Below are positions 1-5,478 of a stretch of DNA of 9,763 nucleotides, piece by piece. The stretch's first letter is position 1. Each line of letters begins with the position of its first letter. Position numbers and translations under genes: made by a program. The notes beneath the pieces were generated by a model, which worked only from the letters and a program-made list of their open reading frames with translations, had not been told where the DNA came from and ran no database searches. The DNA lies in NCBI GenBank assembly GCA_040757035.1, contig JBFLYM010000036.1, positions 1 to 9,763 of the forward strand, in the 5' to 3' direction. This DNA is from JAHJBR01 sp040757035 (GTDB lineage: Archaea > Micrarchaeota > Micrarchaeia > Anstonellales > Bilamarchaeaceae).

Positions 1-126
1 TGTAAAACAATAGGAGAAACTATAAAGCGGCTCAAGAGGCTGCTGCAAAAACAAGATGCAAATTTCGAGAGGAACTTAGTGCGAGCGATCGAAAATTACG
101 TCGAGCGAAAATTCGCAAAACTATAG
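1..126 (+). CDS. C-terminal end of an unidentified protein (partial)
   Basis: The first base of the window begins an open frame of 41 codons ending in TAG at 124-126; the gene's start lies outside the window. The peptide is strongly charged and helix-like (for example ETIKRLKRLLQKQ, then NLVRAIENYVERKF) and resembles no family I recognise. The same frame stays open after the TAG for 33 more codons and runs straight into the ATG at 226 of the next gene. These 41 codons may therefore be the upstream part of the same gene, interrupted by a nonsense codon, rather than the end of a separate one. I am fairly sure the frame is coding and unsure whether the TAG is its natural end. Confidence 0.5.
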   Translation, partial: CKTIGETIKRLKRLLQKQDANFERNLVRAIENYVERKFAKL

Positions 127-225
127 AATATAATATCTAAAGTATCAATAGATAAGAAAACGAAATCTGATTTAGTACAGAGTATTAACGACAGCGATGC
201 ACATCTCTTTATAAATGTAGAGTAT

Positions 226-969
226 ATGATTAAAAAAATTTTAGATCTTACGCTTAATGAGAGAGATGTTAAATTAATCGCAAATGAATTAAGTAAGTTT
301 TTTAACAATATAATATCGAAAGAACAGATTAAGGATATTTTAGAACTTACACCATGTAATATTCCATCTGCTGTTATTCTCCCTACACTTGTAAAAACCG
401 CTCAGTGGTTAAGTGAAGCGGCAGTACTTGAAATCTGCAAAGTTGCTCTTGAATTTAAAGATAAACCAGAACTACTTAACGTAATGGGTATAATTGGAAG
501 AATCGGGCAGATGGAGGATCAAAAAGCAATACCTGACCTCAAACAATTTAAATCAAAATCTACAGATGAACGAAGACTAATTGAAAATGAAGCAGTACTT
601 ATGGTTTGCAAAGTTGCTCTTGGATTTAAAGATAAACCAGAACTACCTGGGGTAATTGGTGTAATTGAAAAAATCGCTCTAGTAATAGGCGATGAAGATG
701 GCATATTTACAATCTGCAATTTTGCTATTAAATTTAAAGATAACCCAAAAGTACTTAAAGAGGTAATGGATAAAATAAAAACCATTACGGATGTGGATGA
801 TACGATGTATGAAGATTTGAGTAGAAGAGGAGAATTCATAGCACTAGAAGAAATGAACCAGTTACAAGGAATAATAAAACTAGCTGTAATAGGAAAATTA
901 AATAAAACTTTGAGAGAAATGCAAAAAGAATACGATATACCTGCTGAATTCCGTTTTTTTGATTTTTGA
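226..969 (+). CDS. Helical-repeat protein of unknown function
   Basis: A 247-residue protein I cannot assign to a family. It contains three related helical segments at about residues 65-93, 122-150 and 159-187. They share a pattern like VLxICKVALxFKDKPEL followed by a second helix, which suggests a HEAT/ARM-like alpha-solenoid used for protein contacts. No catalytic motif, signal peptide or membrane segment is visible. The first two segments are also nearly identical in DNA, pointing to recent internal duplication. The ATG at 226 is the first ATG after the TAG at 124, but it has no clear Shine-Dalgarno. A TATA-like TTTATAAAT at 208-216 is too close (about 14 bp) to serve it. The frame is open back to 127, so the true start may be further upstream and this ORF may be the distal part of a TAG-interrupted gene. 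It ends in TGA within a T-rich stretch. Confidence 0.65.
   Translation: MIKKILDLTLNERDVKLIANELSKFFNNIISKEQIKDILELTPCNIPSAVILPTLVKTAQWLSEAAVLEICKVALEFKDKPELLNVMGIIGRIGQMEDQKAIPDLKQFKSKSTDERRLIENEAVLMVCKVALGFKDKPELPGVIGVIEKIALVIGDEDGIFTICNFAIKFKDNPKVLKEVMDKIKTITDVDDTMYEDLSRRGEFIALEEMNQLQGIIKLAVIGKLNKTLREMQKEYDIPAEFRFFDF
421..677 (+). repeat. Recent intragenic duplication, 171-bp offset
   Basis: Bases 421-480 and 592-651 match at about 50 of 60 positions by hand count, with an offset of exactly 171 bp (57 codons). Similarity continues weakly to 506/677. The longest block is AAAGTTGCTCTTG, then after one substitution ATTTAAAGATAAACCAGA. This is the DNA basis of repeats 1 and 2 of the helical protein. 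The third copy (about 700-786) is recognisable mainly at the protein level. Confidence 0.8.
954..967 (+). terminator. Oligo-T stretch at the gene end
   Basis: Seven Ts (954-960) and five Ts (963-967) overlap the last codons and stop of the helical-repeat gene. Archaeal RNA polymerase commonly terminates at such U-rich tracts without a hairpin. It may simply encode the FFDF C-terminus. Confidence 0.3.
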
Positions 970-1020
970 TTTGATTCGTATTTCAAAAAAGTCGGTATTA
1001 TTCTGTTGGAGTGCTATAAT

Positions 1021-1209
1021 TTAAACCAACCCAAGCGCATACGCAACAATTGCGGATGCAAGGATAAGATTGGACTTTAAAAAATTGATGGAAGCGTTTT
1101 CACTATCGCGCTTTGCGAACGCTTAACGAATTCCAAGCAAATTAGAGCATACAGGTTTTACGACGTAAAAGCGCGCGCGTTTTGTAAAGTCAAGTTACAT
1201 AGGTGGCAT
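1021..1209 (-). pseudogene. Decayed small gene downstream of the first ATPase
   Basis: On the minus strand a strong archaeal Shine-Dalgarno, GAGGTG (1215-1210), abuts an ATG at 1209-1207. The frame reads MPPM, hits TAA at 1195-1197, continues 23 codons (including KRARFYVVKPVCSNLLGIR), hits TAA at 1123-1125, then continues 33 codons (AFAKRDSENASINFLK, ending LILASAIVAYALGLV) to a final TAA at 1021-1023. Both internal TAAs could come from CAA by one C-to-T change, giving an original product of about 62 residues with a hydrophobic C-terminal helix. The Shine-Dalgarno overlaps the stop of the ATPase gene, so the two would have been translationally coupled. I do not recognise the family. The conserved genes here have no in-frame TAA, so codon reassignment is unlikely. 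Chance open frames remain an alternative. Confidence 0.4.
1156..1170. repeat. 15-bp inverted repeat beside a (GC)n run
   Basis: TTTTACG-A-CGTAAAA is a perfect inverted repeat with a one-base centre. It is followed at once by the alternating run GCGCGCGCG (1171-1179). It lies inside the decayed small gene and may just reflect its codons; a protein-binding site is possible. Confidence 0.35.
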
Positions 1210-1213
1210 CACC

Positions 1214-2467
1214 TCATTTGGTTAAAAGCCAGTCTATTAAGGGAACGAAACTTATCGTTATTCCATCTATGGTTTCGGTTTGAGAAACGTCTTTGGTGAA
1301 GATAATTGCTTTTTTCACTTTGAATTCCTTGGCACATTTAAGGATAGCATTTTTTTCTCGGACAAGAGTCTTTTCATCGCATAAGTCATAAACAACTTGG
1401 GTTAGTTGATTAATGTTTGTTCCTTGTTTTATCAGAAAATCAACTTCTTTGCCTTCTCTATTTTTCCAATAGCAAATTTCCCTTTGTCCTCCTAATCGCC
1501 TTTTTAACTCAAGAAAAACTAGGTTTTCATAAAGGCGCCCCAGGTTTATTTTACCTATTGTGCTGTAGCTAAATCCTGTGTCACCGGGATAGGCCTTTCG
1601 CGGATATTGCGATCTATCCTTTATATTATAGGCAAATATCTCTATGAAAAAAAACAAGTAGCTCGCTTGCGAATAGTGTTCAAGCTGTAATATCTTGTCC
1701 TTTCCTATCTTGTAGCCAAGAGTTTTAAGAAAGTTCAAGCACTTTGAAGCTGAAAAATATGGGCTTTGGACAACATACCTGCCAAAAGTTTCAACTATCG
1801 ATACATCTTCATTGGAAAGTTCTGCAACATCTAGGCCAACAATATCTTTAAAATATGAATTGAGAATGCGAACTTTGTCTATTTCTTCCTTTACCAGTAC
1901 GACTTCTGGAAAACCACCGTATTTGAGATATTCCATAAACGCCTTTTCCAGTCGTCCTCTACCCGCAGTTGTCTTTTCAATTTGTATTCCTTTGAAGTTG
2001 AGAAACTCATTGAAAGGCAATGGGTAAAGTTCAAAGGCCAATATTCTTCCTCGCAATGGTTTACATGGCCAAACAAGGTTTTTACGAGAAGAACTTACAA
2101 TCAAGCGAAGTTTTCCTTTAAGTAGTTCGTGCGTCCGTGCTAGCCAGCCTTCCCAGTCTAGTGAACTAGTAATTTCATCTAATAATACGAATCCTTGGTC
2201 GCCAAACCACTTTATTACATCATCAAGTACGTGTGGATTGCTCTTTAATCTGCTGTCTTCTAAGTTTACGTAGCACACTTTTTCCCCATTAGCCAGCAGT
2301 TTCTGAAGTAAAAGCATTAATACACTAGATTTACCGACTCTCCTGACGCCGGTAATGGCAACTATCTTTGATTTTGAATTTGAAATAATTGAGTCAAAAT
2401 CAACAACCCTAGATAGTAGCTCCTTCCTAGCAGCATAAGCACTCCATTCCTCAAAAACAGATTCCAT
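1214..2467 (-). CDS. AAA-type ATPase with DUF4143 C-terminal domain
   Basis: A 417-residue protein of the archaeal ATPase family that joins an AAA_14 P-loop domain to a DUF4143 tail (PD-(D/E)XK nuclease-like fold). The Walker A motif is GVRRVGKSS (residues 40-48) and Walker B is FVLLDEIT (93-100). The family's sensor segment, usually TGSS, is VSSSRKNL (124-131). The substrate-domain signature LRGRILAFELYPLPFNEFL (138-156) follows. A helical/wHTH linker spans roughly 200-280. The tail carries LYENLVFLELKRR (312-324), the paired YWKNREGKEVDFLI (333-346) and TQVVYDL. Length is normal for the family. Cellular function of this family is poorly known. The ATG at 2467 is supported by a TATA box centred about 26 bp upstream, implying a leaderless mRNA. 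It stands alone between pop5 and a decayed small gene. Confidence 0.9.
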   Translation of the reverse strand: MESVFEEWSAYAARKELLSRVVDFDSIISNSKSKIVAITGVRRVGKSSVLMLLLQKLLANGEKVCYVNLEDSRLKSNPHVLDDVIKWFGDQGFVLLDEITSSLDWEGWLARTHELLKGKLRLIVSSSRKNLVWPCKPLRGRILAFELYPLPFNEFLNFKGIQIEKTTAGRGRLEKAFMEYLKYGGFPEVVLVKEEIDKVRILNSYFKDIVGLDVAELSNEDVSIVETFGRYVVQSPYFSASKCLNFLKTLGYKIGKDKILQLEHYSQASYLFFFIEIFAYNIKDRSQYPRKAYPGDTGFSYSTIGKINLGRLYENLVFLELKRRLGGQREICYWKNREGKEVDFLIKQGTNINQLTQVVYDLCDEKTLVREKNAILKCAKEFKVKKAIIFTKDVSQTETIDGITISFVPLIDWLLTK

Positions 2468-2488
2468 ATATTGTTCTTACACAAAACG

Positions 2489-2498
2489 ATATATAAAA
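2489..2498 (-). promoter_or_regulatory. TATA box of the first DUF4143 ATPase gene
   Basis: On the minus strand TTTTATATAT, preceded by the purine-rich GAAAG, is centred about 26 bp upstream of the ATG at 2467. Archaeal transcription starts about 25 bp from the TATA centre, so the RNA should begin at or next to the start codon. Confidence 0.65.
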
Positions 2499-2511
2499 CT
2501 TTCTGTTCTAT

Positions 2512-2518
2512 AAAAAAA
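2512..2518 (-). terminator. Oligo-T terminator of trm5-pop5
   Basis: Seven consecutive Ts on the minus strand lie about 65 bp past the pop5 stop and just before the promoter of the next gene, a sensible place for a U-tract terminator. No hairpin precedes it. Confidence 0.4.
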
Positions 2519-2583
2519 CGTATTAGTTCGTCAGCTTAGTAGGTATTCGTTAATCAGAAACATGAATATATGTTGAAACTTGT

Positions 2584-2964
2584 TCAATTTGCGAAACTCG
2601 GGTTTTTTATAAACGTGAATCCCTTTTCCTTAAGAGTTTTTATTGTTCCGCTCACTCCAATCGCAATTATTCGCGCTCTTTTTCCATTAAGATTTTCAAC
2701 AAGTGCAAGCGCTCCGAGAATTTTATAAAGCGAGCCGCGTTCGCACCGCATAAGCCCTAATTTGTCCTTTTCATCATATTGAAGAAGTTTGTAAAACAAT
2801 TCCGAATAACCGTATTCGCCAAAGAATTTCAAAAAAAAGGAAAACAATCCGGCTTCCACATCCTTTTTTGAAACGCTTTGATTGCCATTAGTTTGACTAT
2901 TTTCTTTTGGCGTGCTTAGCCGAAACACGATGTATCTTTTTTTCAGCTTTAATGTTGCGTACAT
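2584..2964 (-). CDS. rnp2: RNase P protein component 2 (Pop5/Rnp2)
   Basis: A 126-residue member of the Pop5/Rpp14 family, a protein subunit of archaeal RNase P, the ribonucleoprotein that removes the 5' leader of precursor tRNAs. Family features visible are the N-terminal strand with KKRYIVF (8-14), the central helix EAGLFSFFLKFFGEYG (37-52), the strand GLMRCERGS (70-78) and the C-terminal GVSGTIKTLKEK (103-114), which matches the family's conserved SGTIK block. Length is typical. It starts 32 bp after the trm5 stop on the same strand and has no strong Shine-Dalgarno. Co-transcription with trm5 is likely, joining tRNA modification with tRNA 5' processing. The loop SQTNGNQSVS (23-32) is a low-complexity insert before the main helix. 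Confidence 0.87.
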   Translation of the reverse strand: MYATLKLKKRYIVFRLSTPKENSQTNGNQSVSKKDVEAGLFSFFLKFFGEYGYSELFYKLLQYDEKDKLGLMRCERGSLYKILGALALVENLNGKRARIIAIGVSGTIKTLKEKGFTFIKNPSFAN

Positions 2965-2996
2965 AATTTGTATTGGAAGCTTAATTTATTAAGAAC

Positions 2997-3866
2997 CTAT
3001 TTTTTTACCTTTAAATCAACCGCGACCTGAACGTATGCTGGAGAGAAAGGGCGAACAATGCGCTCAAAAATTATTTCAACATTCTCATTTTTCAAATACG
3101 CAAATATCTTTCTTTTTGCGTCTTCAAATGGATTTTTGATATCCGCAAAGGTATAGAAATGGATTATCGCTCCGTTTTTCGCGCCTTCGTATGCAGCATT
3201 AAGAAACATCTCAGCATCTTTTGGAAGCGGCATCAAAATCCGATCTGCAAAATTTTTGTAATCACGTTGAACTATTTCGCCAACATCCCCGCAAATTGCA
3301 GTTATGTCTTTCGTTTTGTTTATTTCAATATTTTTTTTTAGGTATTCTGCGGCAATTGGATTGAGCTCAATCGCAACAATTTCGCAATTTTTTCTTGTTT
3401 TTGCGATTACGAGCGGAAAAGGACCGACGCCCGCGAAAAGCGCAAGTATTTTTTCTCCATTTTTGACTTCTTCAGCTATTCGTTTCCTTTCAAAGCTCAA
3501 ACGCGGTGAAAAATAAACTTTTGCAACGTCAAGCAGCATTCTCACATTGTTTTCGGTATGCAGCGTTTCGGTTTTTTCACCTAAAATTATTTTTAGTTTT
3601 CTTGTGCGATATTCTCCTGCCATAGGACTTTGTTTTTTTACAACCGTGTGTACGTTCCGATGTACCTGCATTATCGCTTTGGCTATCTCTTTTTCTTTTT
3701 GGATTAATATATCGGGAATTTCAACTATCGCAATATCGCCAATAATGTCAAACGACTTCACCAATGCATTTTTTTGCTCTTCGTTCAATATACCGGATAA
3801 AGCGCATTTAATGTTCTTCGGACGCCTGACAACAATTTCATCTTCATTCCATCTTCCTTGTGACAT
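2997..3866 (-). CDS. trm5: tRNA (guanine37-N1)-methyltransferase Trm5
   Basis: A 289-residue class I SAM-dependent methyltransferase that makes m1G37 next to the anticodon, preventing +1 frameshifting. An N-terminal recognition region contains SFDIIGDIAIVEIP (38-51), typical of Trm5. The catalytic domain begins at VYFSPRLSFERKRI (117-130), with SAM motif I ILALFAGVGPFPLVIAK (140-156), the acidic strand end VAIELNP (164-170) and GDV (193-195). At the position of motif IV, where characterised archaeal Trm5 proteins have an Asn-Leu-Pro type motif, the sequence is DRILMPLP (208-215), with Pro in place of Asn. Length suits a compact archaeal Trm5b. The related wybutosine enzyme Taw2 is a less likely alternative because the sequence keeps the Trm5-like SPRLSFER and LP blocks. 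It is first in a unit with pop5. A relic transposase lies directly upstream and appears to contain its promoter. Confidence 0.87.
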   Translation of the reverse strand: MSQGRWNEDEIVVRRPKNIKCALSGILNEEQKNALVKSFDIIGDIAIVEIPDILIQKEKEIAKAIMQVHRNVHTVVKKQSPMAGEYRTRKLKIILGEKTETLHTENNVRMLLDVAKVYFSPRLSFERKRIAEEVKNGEKILALFAGVGPFPLVIAKTRKNCEIVAIELNPIAAEYLKKNIEINKTKDITAICGDVGEIVQRDYKNFADRILMPLPKDAEMFLNAAYEGAKNGAIIHFYTFADIKNPFEDAKRKIFAYLKNENVEIIFERIVRPFSPAYVQVAVDLKVKK

Positions 3867-3872
3867 ACTTCC

Positions 3873-3892
3873 GCCTATAAATAGGTGTAGGC
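3873..3892 (-). promoter_or_regulatory. Alternative hairpins in the presumed trm5 5' UTR
   Basis: Just upstream of the trm5 ATG the segment GCCTA (3888-3892 read on the minus strand) can pair with TAGGC (3873-3877). CCTA (3882-3885) can instead pair with TAGG (3874-3877). The two are mutually exclusive because they share the 3' arm. GGCGGA close to the ATG is the only, weak, Shine-Dalgarno candidate and would be partly covered by either hairpin. The stems are short and could be chance. Confidence 0.25.
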
Positions 3893-3902
3893 TTTTTGTT
3901 CA

Positions 3903-3980
3903 TCAATATTTTGGACACCATATAAAATGGTAATTCATGAAATGCACACATGTCTGGCTTTTTACATATCCTCGTGGCAT
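3903..3980 (-). pseudogene. tnpA: N-terminal fragment of IS200/IS605 Y1 transposase
   Basis: On the minus strand ATG at 3980 opens a 25-codon frame reading MPRGYVKSQTCVHF then MNYHFIWCPKY, followed by two TGA codons. This matches the opening of IS200/IS605-family TnpA proteins, whose first strand typically reads like VYxLxYHxVWCPKYRRxVL. The two TGAs sit where the family has Arg-Arg, and each could arise from CGA by a single C-to-T change. The remaining roughly 100 residues, including the HUH motif and catalytic tyrosine, are absent: the trm5 gene follows 36 bp later. It is therefore a dead relic. The trm5 ATG happens to be in the same frame. I recognised the family from memory of its conserved start, not from an alignment. 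Confidence 0.65.
3920..3927 (-). promoter_or_regulatory. Candidate TATA box for trm5 inside the tnpA relic
   Basis: TTTTATAT on the minus strand, within the palindromic CCATTTTATATGG (3918-3930), would start transcription near 3897. That gives a 5' UTR of about 30 nt before the trm5 ATG. The bases also encode part of the NYHFIW segment of the transposase relic. A closer TATA-like element (3876-3883) would place the start inside trm5 and is rejected. Confidence 0.4.
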
Positions 3981-4010
3981 ATAATTATATATAGCATATA
4001 ATTATATATA
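3977..4010. repeat. 17-bp perfect tandem duplication, AT-rich
   Basis: GCATATAATTATATATA occurs twice head to tail (3977-3993, 3994-4010), followed by more A/T. It forms the leader of the tnpA relic. Confidence 0.85.
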
Positions 4011-4043
4011 AATAATATATGTCTGTCTATTGTTTGTTCGCTT

Positions 4044-4149
4044 TCATCCCACCTCTAAAGAATGTGGGGTTTCCCGCTCACGTTTGCTAAAGTATAGCAC
4101 TCCAAAGAAAAATCCAGCAAACAGAGTTGTGGAGTATATCTGCAAGAAT
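4044..4149 (-). ncRNA. Possible omega-RNA-like transcript (speculative)
   Basis: A minus-strand TATA-like GTTTATAC (4179-4172) would start an RNA near 4149. Going 5' to 3' it contains TGGAGT-complementary ACTCCA (4135-4130), GTTTGCT (4122-4116), TGGAGT (4104-4099), AGCAAAC (4088-4082) and then the hairpin at 4068-4048. The interleaved pairs form an H-type pseudoknot, a fold also found in TnpB omega RNAs. Pairs of 6-7 bp are expected by chance in about 100 nt, and the tnpA position argues that the hairpin is a left end, so this is only a candidate. Confidence 0.2.
4048..4068 (-). other. IS200/IS605 terminal-type hairpin
   Basis: Read on the minus strand, CCCAC-A-TTC then TTTA then GAG-GTGGG folds into an eight-pair stem (one T-G wobble) with one bulged A and a TTTA loop, preceded by GCGGGAAAC. 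Subterminal hairpins with a TTTA(G) loop and C-rich/G-rich arms are the sites bound by TnpA at both ends of IS200/IS605 elements, and also form the 3' hairpin of TnpB-associated omega RNA. Its place just upstream of a tnpA start favours a left end. Confidence 0.55.
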
Positions 4150-4219
4150 AACGTTAAGTTTGACGATATAAGTATAAACTAATGTATCGAAGAGATAGAA
4201 TATTTTTAAACAGTTACTT

Positions 4220-4227
4220 AAAAAAAA
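4220..4227 (-). terminator. Oligo-T terminator of the second DUF4143 ATPase gene
   Basis: Eight consecutive Ts on the minus strand lie about 30 bp beyond the TGA at 4257-4259, a typical position and length for an archaeal U-tract terminator. Confidence 0.5.
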
Positions 4228-4256
4228 TAGATTATTAGTAATTTTTAATTGTTTTG

Positions 4257-5414
4257 TCAGGTCAGTGGTTCTTGTAGCCACTTTTCCAATGTGTTGAAAG
4301 CAGCGCCTTCTAAAGCTGAGACTGAGTTCAGAGCTGAGATTGATTTTTCACCACTCAACAGAAGACCATTTCCATTCCATATTTTCATCCCGTTCCTGAG
4401 TCCTTCCAACTCTCTTTCAGGAAGCTTCCCTTCTCCCCCGCTCCATACCTGCACTGCGAGCGGTCTTTCTCCTGGTTTCAATGCTATGAAATCACATTCC
4501 CAATTATCACCTGCGAAGTATGAAAGAGAGTAGCCTCGGCGCACGAGTTCCACTGCAACCAGATTTTCCAGCCGCCTTCCTCGGTCCGCCTGTGTAGAGA
4601 TTGTTACCGACGCCTGCAGGCCCACATCATAGGCGTAATGCTTCGCATCTGCTACAAGTCTTTCGCGCGGGGAGCGTACATAAGGAGGGATTGAAAGCAC
4701 CAAAAATGCATCATTGAGGCCTTGTACGAACGAGCGGAACGTCGGCTGGCTTATTCCCAGTGTGGAAGCGGTCTTTTTCGCGGAAATCTTCTTGCCAGAT
4801 TCAGAAAGGAGAAGAAGCGCAAGATCGGAGAGTGGTTTTACTTCTCTCACTCCCTTTCTTGCAGCAACATCCCGTAGAACCGTGAGCTCTAAATACAGTT
4901 TATGCAGTCTAGAGGCATCTCCTGGTCTTAGGACGCACTCTGGATAGCCACCTACGGCCATGTATTCGTCCAAATCTCGTATTCCCCATTTCTTCGCATT
5001 CCTGTAAGAAAGCGGAAGAACAGTTTCCGGCACTGCGCGACCGCCCAGCGAAGAGGCAATTTCGCTTGATAGTAGGGATGCACTCGAACCGGTGAGAAGA
5101 ATGTGTCTTGTTCCGACTTCTATTTCCTGCCTTACGACTTTCACCCAATCTTCGACGCTTTGCACTTCGTCCAATACGATTAAGCCACCTTCAGGAACAT
5201 TTTCCATCTTTTTTTTCAACTTTTCCGCGGTATCTGGGGCGCCTATAGCCTCCAGATCAATGAATTCGCCTTTTCTCTCTGCACTGATCCAATCTTCAAG
5301 CAGCCGCTTCGCTAATGTGGTTTTTCCAGCCCTTCGTGGTCCCACTAACGCAAGCGCTTCCTTCTTTCCCAATAATTCAAAGAGTTTGTGTTCTTCCTCC
5401 CTTGGCACGTACAT
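4257..5414 (-). CDS. AAA-type ATPase with DUF4143 domain, G+C-rich
   Basis: A 385-residue AAA_14/DUF4143 ATPase, only distantly similar to the one at 1214-2467. It has Walker A GPRRAGKTT (25-33), Walker B LIVLDEV (78-84), the family sensor TGSSASLL (108-115) and GGR (124-126). A winged-helix linker lies at about 190-240 (SAKKTASTLGISQPTFRSFV). The DUF4143 tail has RRLENLVAVELVRRG (280-294) and WECDFIAL (305-312). Its last nuclease-like strand reads AVQVWSGG, where a PD-(D/E)XK site would carry Glu-x-Lys, so nuclease activity looks doubtful. Sampled lines are about 45-58% G+C against roughly 32-43% in leuS, suggesting transfer. The ATG at 5414 is fixed by a TATA box about 25 bp upstream (leaderless). 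It stands alone between leuS and the IS relic. Biological role is not known. Confidence 0.9.
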   Translation of the reverse strand: MYVPREEEHKLFELLGKKEALALVGPRRAGKTTLAKRLLEDWISAERKGEFIDLEAIGAPDTAEKLKKKMENVPEGGLIVLDEVQSVEDWVKVVRQEIEVGTRHILLTGSSASLLSSEIASSLGGRAVPETVLPLSYRNAKKWGIRDLDEYMAVGGYPECVLRPGDASRLHKLYLELTVLRDVAARKGVREVKPLSDLALLLLSESGKKISAKKTASTLGISQPTFRSFVQGLNDAFLVLSIPPYVRSPRERLVADAKHYAYDVGLQASVTISTQADRGRRLENLVAVELVRRGYSLSYFAGDNWECDFIALKPGERPLAVQVWSGGEGKLPERELEGLRNGMKIWNGNGLLLSGEKSISALNSVSALEGAAFNTLEKWLQEPLT

Positions 5415-5433
5415 ATTGAAACTATACTTTCAG

Positions 5434-5443
5434 TATATATAAA
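5434..5443 (-). promoter_or_regulatory. TATA box of the second DUF4143 ATPase gene
   Basis: TTTATATATA on the minus strand is centred about 24-25 bp upstream of the ATG at 5414, predicting a transcript that begins at the start codon. A cluster of GTTTTCAT-type repeats lies about 35-70 bp further upstream. Confidence 0.65.
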
Positions 5444-5478
5444 TAACTTTGCGTTTTTGGGGTTTTGTTTAAATATTG

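Larger units (their letters stand above)
3903..4088 (-). mobile_element. Relic of an IS200/IS605-family insertion sequence
   Basis: Three pieces lie in one orientation. A terminal-type hairpin (4048-4068) has the CCC..TTTA..GGG architecture seen at ends of this family. An AT-rich leader contains a 17-bp tandem repeat. The first 25 codons of tnpA follow. In this family the left end carries such a hairpin a short way upstream of tnpA, so I read this as the left end plus the 5' part of tnpA, with everything beyond deleted. Outer borders are not defined; the right limit given (4088) is approximate. No tnpB coding sequence is present. Confidence 0.5.

Noticed and set aside
208..216. TTTATAAAT as promoter for the helical-repeat gene at 226
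   Set aside because: It is only about 14 bp from the ATG, so transcription would begin inside the gene, and no later in-frame start fits.
1025..1126. Plus-strand open frame opposite the decayed small gene (NPSAYATIADARIRL...)
   Set aside because: It has no proper start and no Shine-Dalgarno; the minus-strand frame has both, so this is most likely its shadow.
3876..3883. CTATTTATAG as TATA box for trm5
   Set aside because: It would place the transcription start about 13 nt downstream of the trm5 ATG. The element at 3920-3927 fits better.
4019..4090. Plus-strand 23-codon ORF starting MSVYCLFAFIPPLK
   Set aside because: It is the antisense of the IS hairpin. Short frames of this kind are common spurious ORFs at IS200/IS605 ends.
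4044..4180. Minus-strand open frame with a hydrophobic stretch (LFAGFFFGVLYFSKRERE)
   Set aside because: It has no usual start codon, overlaps the IS hairpin, and hydrophobic runs are frequent in AT-rich non-coding DNA. A truncated membrane protein is possible but unsupported.
4087..4281. Minus-strand 64-codon ORF starting MATRTTDLTK
   Set aside because: It overlaps the end of the second ATPase gene in another frame and covers its U-tract terminator; no promoter or ribosome site.
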